A stretch of 64,000 nucleotides of DNA from Arctopsyche grandis. Its lineage: Eukaryota; Arthropoda; Insecta; Trichoptera; Hydropsychidae. Of the stretch, positions 62,253 to 64,000 are shown piece by piece. The notes below the pieces were generated by a model, which was not told the DNA's origin, searched no databases, and saw nothing but the letters and a program-made list of their open reading frames with translations. The first letter of the stretch is position 1. The number at the start of each line of letters is the position of its first letter. The position numbers were made by a program, and so were the translations under genes. The stretch is taken from the NCBI RefSeq assembly GCF_051622035.1, contig NC_135355.1, positions 8,742,501 to 8,806,500 of the forward strand. Direction: 5' to 3'.

Positions 62253-63317
62253 GTATGGGTGTATTTATATAGTTTTCGAAATACGTATGTGTATATATCC
62301 GGCAAGAGACTAGATAACACGAAATAATTTCATATATGTACTTGTGTTTATACATATCGGTGTATATGTTTGTGAAACTCTTATGGGAAATCTGGTTAAC
62401 TCGTTCTACACCTCCTCCTCCTCTTCTTCTTAAGACAAATTCCTACAACATTCCTCATCCCACGAATGAACTGATTATTATATCTGAAAGCGTTTTCTTA
62501 TGCTTTCGTGCGTAGTTTATTGCCGAGCTTTGAACTCTATTGTGTTCAGTTTAATGGCTAATCTCTCATGTTTTTAAAATTTAAATTGCTCTTTACATTC
62601 GCTGTACGATTATATGATTCTTAAGTCCTTAGATGCTGTCCGTTTTATAGGAAGATTGATTCTAAAGTCGGGCCAAATTAATCCGTACCGACCAAATGAC
62701 GCATGTCCAGTTCATTTCCTGTGACTACTCAAAACTGCTTATTATGCATCTCAAGCCTTTCTTGTTGTTTCATGAATGACTGGGATTATCAGCGCCATAT
62801 TCAATGTGGATTTGTCAGCAAGTATAGTTATCCCCTACTACTCAGTATTTTTTATGTATTTTCTGAGGCCAAAATAAATGTCTACCTATAAAATAAATAT
62901 GACGTGCCTTCATTGGACTGGAGGGATCAGTCTCCTAAACTTTAAAAATATTAAAAATTTAATTACAATCAATTCAAATCGTTATTCATATTAGTGTTCA
63001 CTTGGATTAGCGATGTTCAGAAACTGGAATCGGCACTACCTGAGGTAGTGGGTGCTAGTGGTAGTGGACTGTTATGGTATGGTCCGCTACGTCGTTCGCT
63101 TGCACGGACTCGCCGTCTCAATTCTGTTCCCTTCGTGGGACTGGTGAATTTTTATGTATGGGCGTGCCATCGAAGACAAAACATTTTTAAATATACTCGT
63201 CTCTTCAAGCATTTGTGGAATTCTTCTCTAAGAATATTCTGATTTATGTCTATCAAACATAATTTTGAACTATTTTTTTTCGATAAAATAACATTTACCC
63301 ATTACTTGAGAACAAAT

Positions 63318-63404
63318 ATGGCAAAGGACTCGGCTCACGAAAGAATTCCCTCAGAACAAAGCAGTGTGGAGTGCACGGAAACAATTAACGACGCCTTGGA
63401 ATGA
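63318..63404 (+). other. 28-codon ORF, hypothetical
   Basis: MAKDSAHERIPSEQSSVECT then ETINDALE-stop. The composition is protein-like and acidic, and the frame is open upstream to about 63270, but there is no clear acceptor and no recognised homologue. Confidence 0.15.
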
Positions 63405-64000
63405 TGTATTCTCGATCGATTGTTCGACAAATCATTCAAAAGATTGAGCTTTGAAAACAAAAAAAAAAATGTTATTAAAAAAGGTAAGCTACTTAGGATA
63501 TTTCTACTTAGGATATAAAATGAAAAATTACACTCACCCCCTGCCCCCTGTTTTAAAAGTCATGGCACGCAACTGGTACCTATAGTTGAAAATTTAAAGT
63601 ATTAAAATTGTAAAGGCTAAAATTCAAATATGTTCTCATTCGTTCACTATTGACTTTGTCATTGTTTAATAAAGTTAGGGCAGAAGAAAAATAATCGACT
63701 TTCAAACGGTTTCCAGTGCAAAATGATTTAGCGTGTTTAATATTTTTGTTGCCTTTCTTTTTCATTCATGTTCAAAAATATTCCGACTACTTGAGCTTGC
63801 TGAAATGATGCCTACGTAGTCATTTGAGTATTTTGAATTCAAAGATATTGCCCTTAAGTTCCCTATTTAATAATTTGGTCACCAAAAAGTGACCCGATAA
63901 TATGAAACGTTCTATAGCTACTGCATAAAAATATTTAAAAGTCGACTAAATCATACAAGAGAATATTTTGAGCATATTTGACAAAACAGAGAGAACAAAA

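Larger units (their letters stand above)
61181..64000 (+). other. Tgi first intron (to the window edge)
   Basis: No further Tgi exon recognised. Contains the hairpin at 62225-62252 and a short ORF at 63318-63404. Confidence 0.5.

Noticed and set aside
62994..63242. 82-codon ORF as a later Tgi exon
   Set aside because: It lacks tondu motifs and a good acceptor in the required phase.

Overview
The window is repeat-rich, AT-rich nuclear DNA from an insect. The evidence is two spliced host genes with insect-like proteins, long (TA)n and TACATA-type microsatellites, and a mix of RTE, Jockey, Gypsy, Tc1, hAT, MULE and Helitron sequence. Diptera and Lepidoptera both remain possible; I cannot place it further from sequence alone. 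It is not prokaryotic, so operons, ribosome binding sites and CRISPR do not apply.

Host gene 1 (about 4.4-14.2 kb, + strand) is the 3' part of stac, the SH3/C1 adaptor of voltage-gated calcium channels. I reconstruct a phase-consistent exon chain: 4383-4571 (start uncertain), 8907-8975, 10817-11002, 11977-12113, 12263-12493 and 12564-12707, ending in two SH3-like modules. A separate acceptor-flanked ORF at 5843-5970 could be an alternative last exon. The TGA at 12705 is followed, in the same frame, by 311 further open codons (12708-13640), with a stem-loop starting 28 nt after the TGA. This is a candidate stop-codon readthrough extension or a second cistron.

Host gene 2 enters at the right edge. 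Exon 61069-61180 (+) encodes the conserved N-terminus of Tgi/VGLL4, the tondu-domain Hippo-pathway cofactor. A GC-rich, CpG-rich block at 42.58-43.05 kb ending in a strong splice donor is my candidate for its promoter and noncoding first exon, giving an intron of about 18 kb.

Between and around these genes is a dense layer of mobile DNA. It includes one intact 985-aa RTE retrotransposon (about 54.03-57.7 kb) flanked by (TA)n and four older RTE fragments; a dead Jockey-like element (29.9-32.0 kb); Gypsy pol debris and two solo LTRs; Tc1, IS630-like and MULE transposase relics; and a tRNA-headed SINE with a hairpin tail in three copies. There are also AT-flanked TC...CTAG Helitrons and many hAT-type MITEs, several with perfect 8-bp target duplications that allow nesting order to be read. 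Two structures stand out: a roughly 1.1-kb dispersed element built from degenerate ~145-bp units each opening with CTTCCGGT, and a satellite-like array of 98-bp monomers arranged as 197-bp dimers joined to a 16-bp minisatellite.
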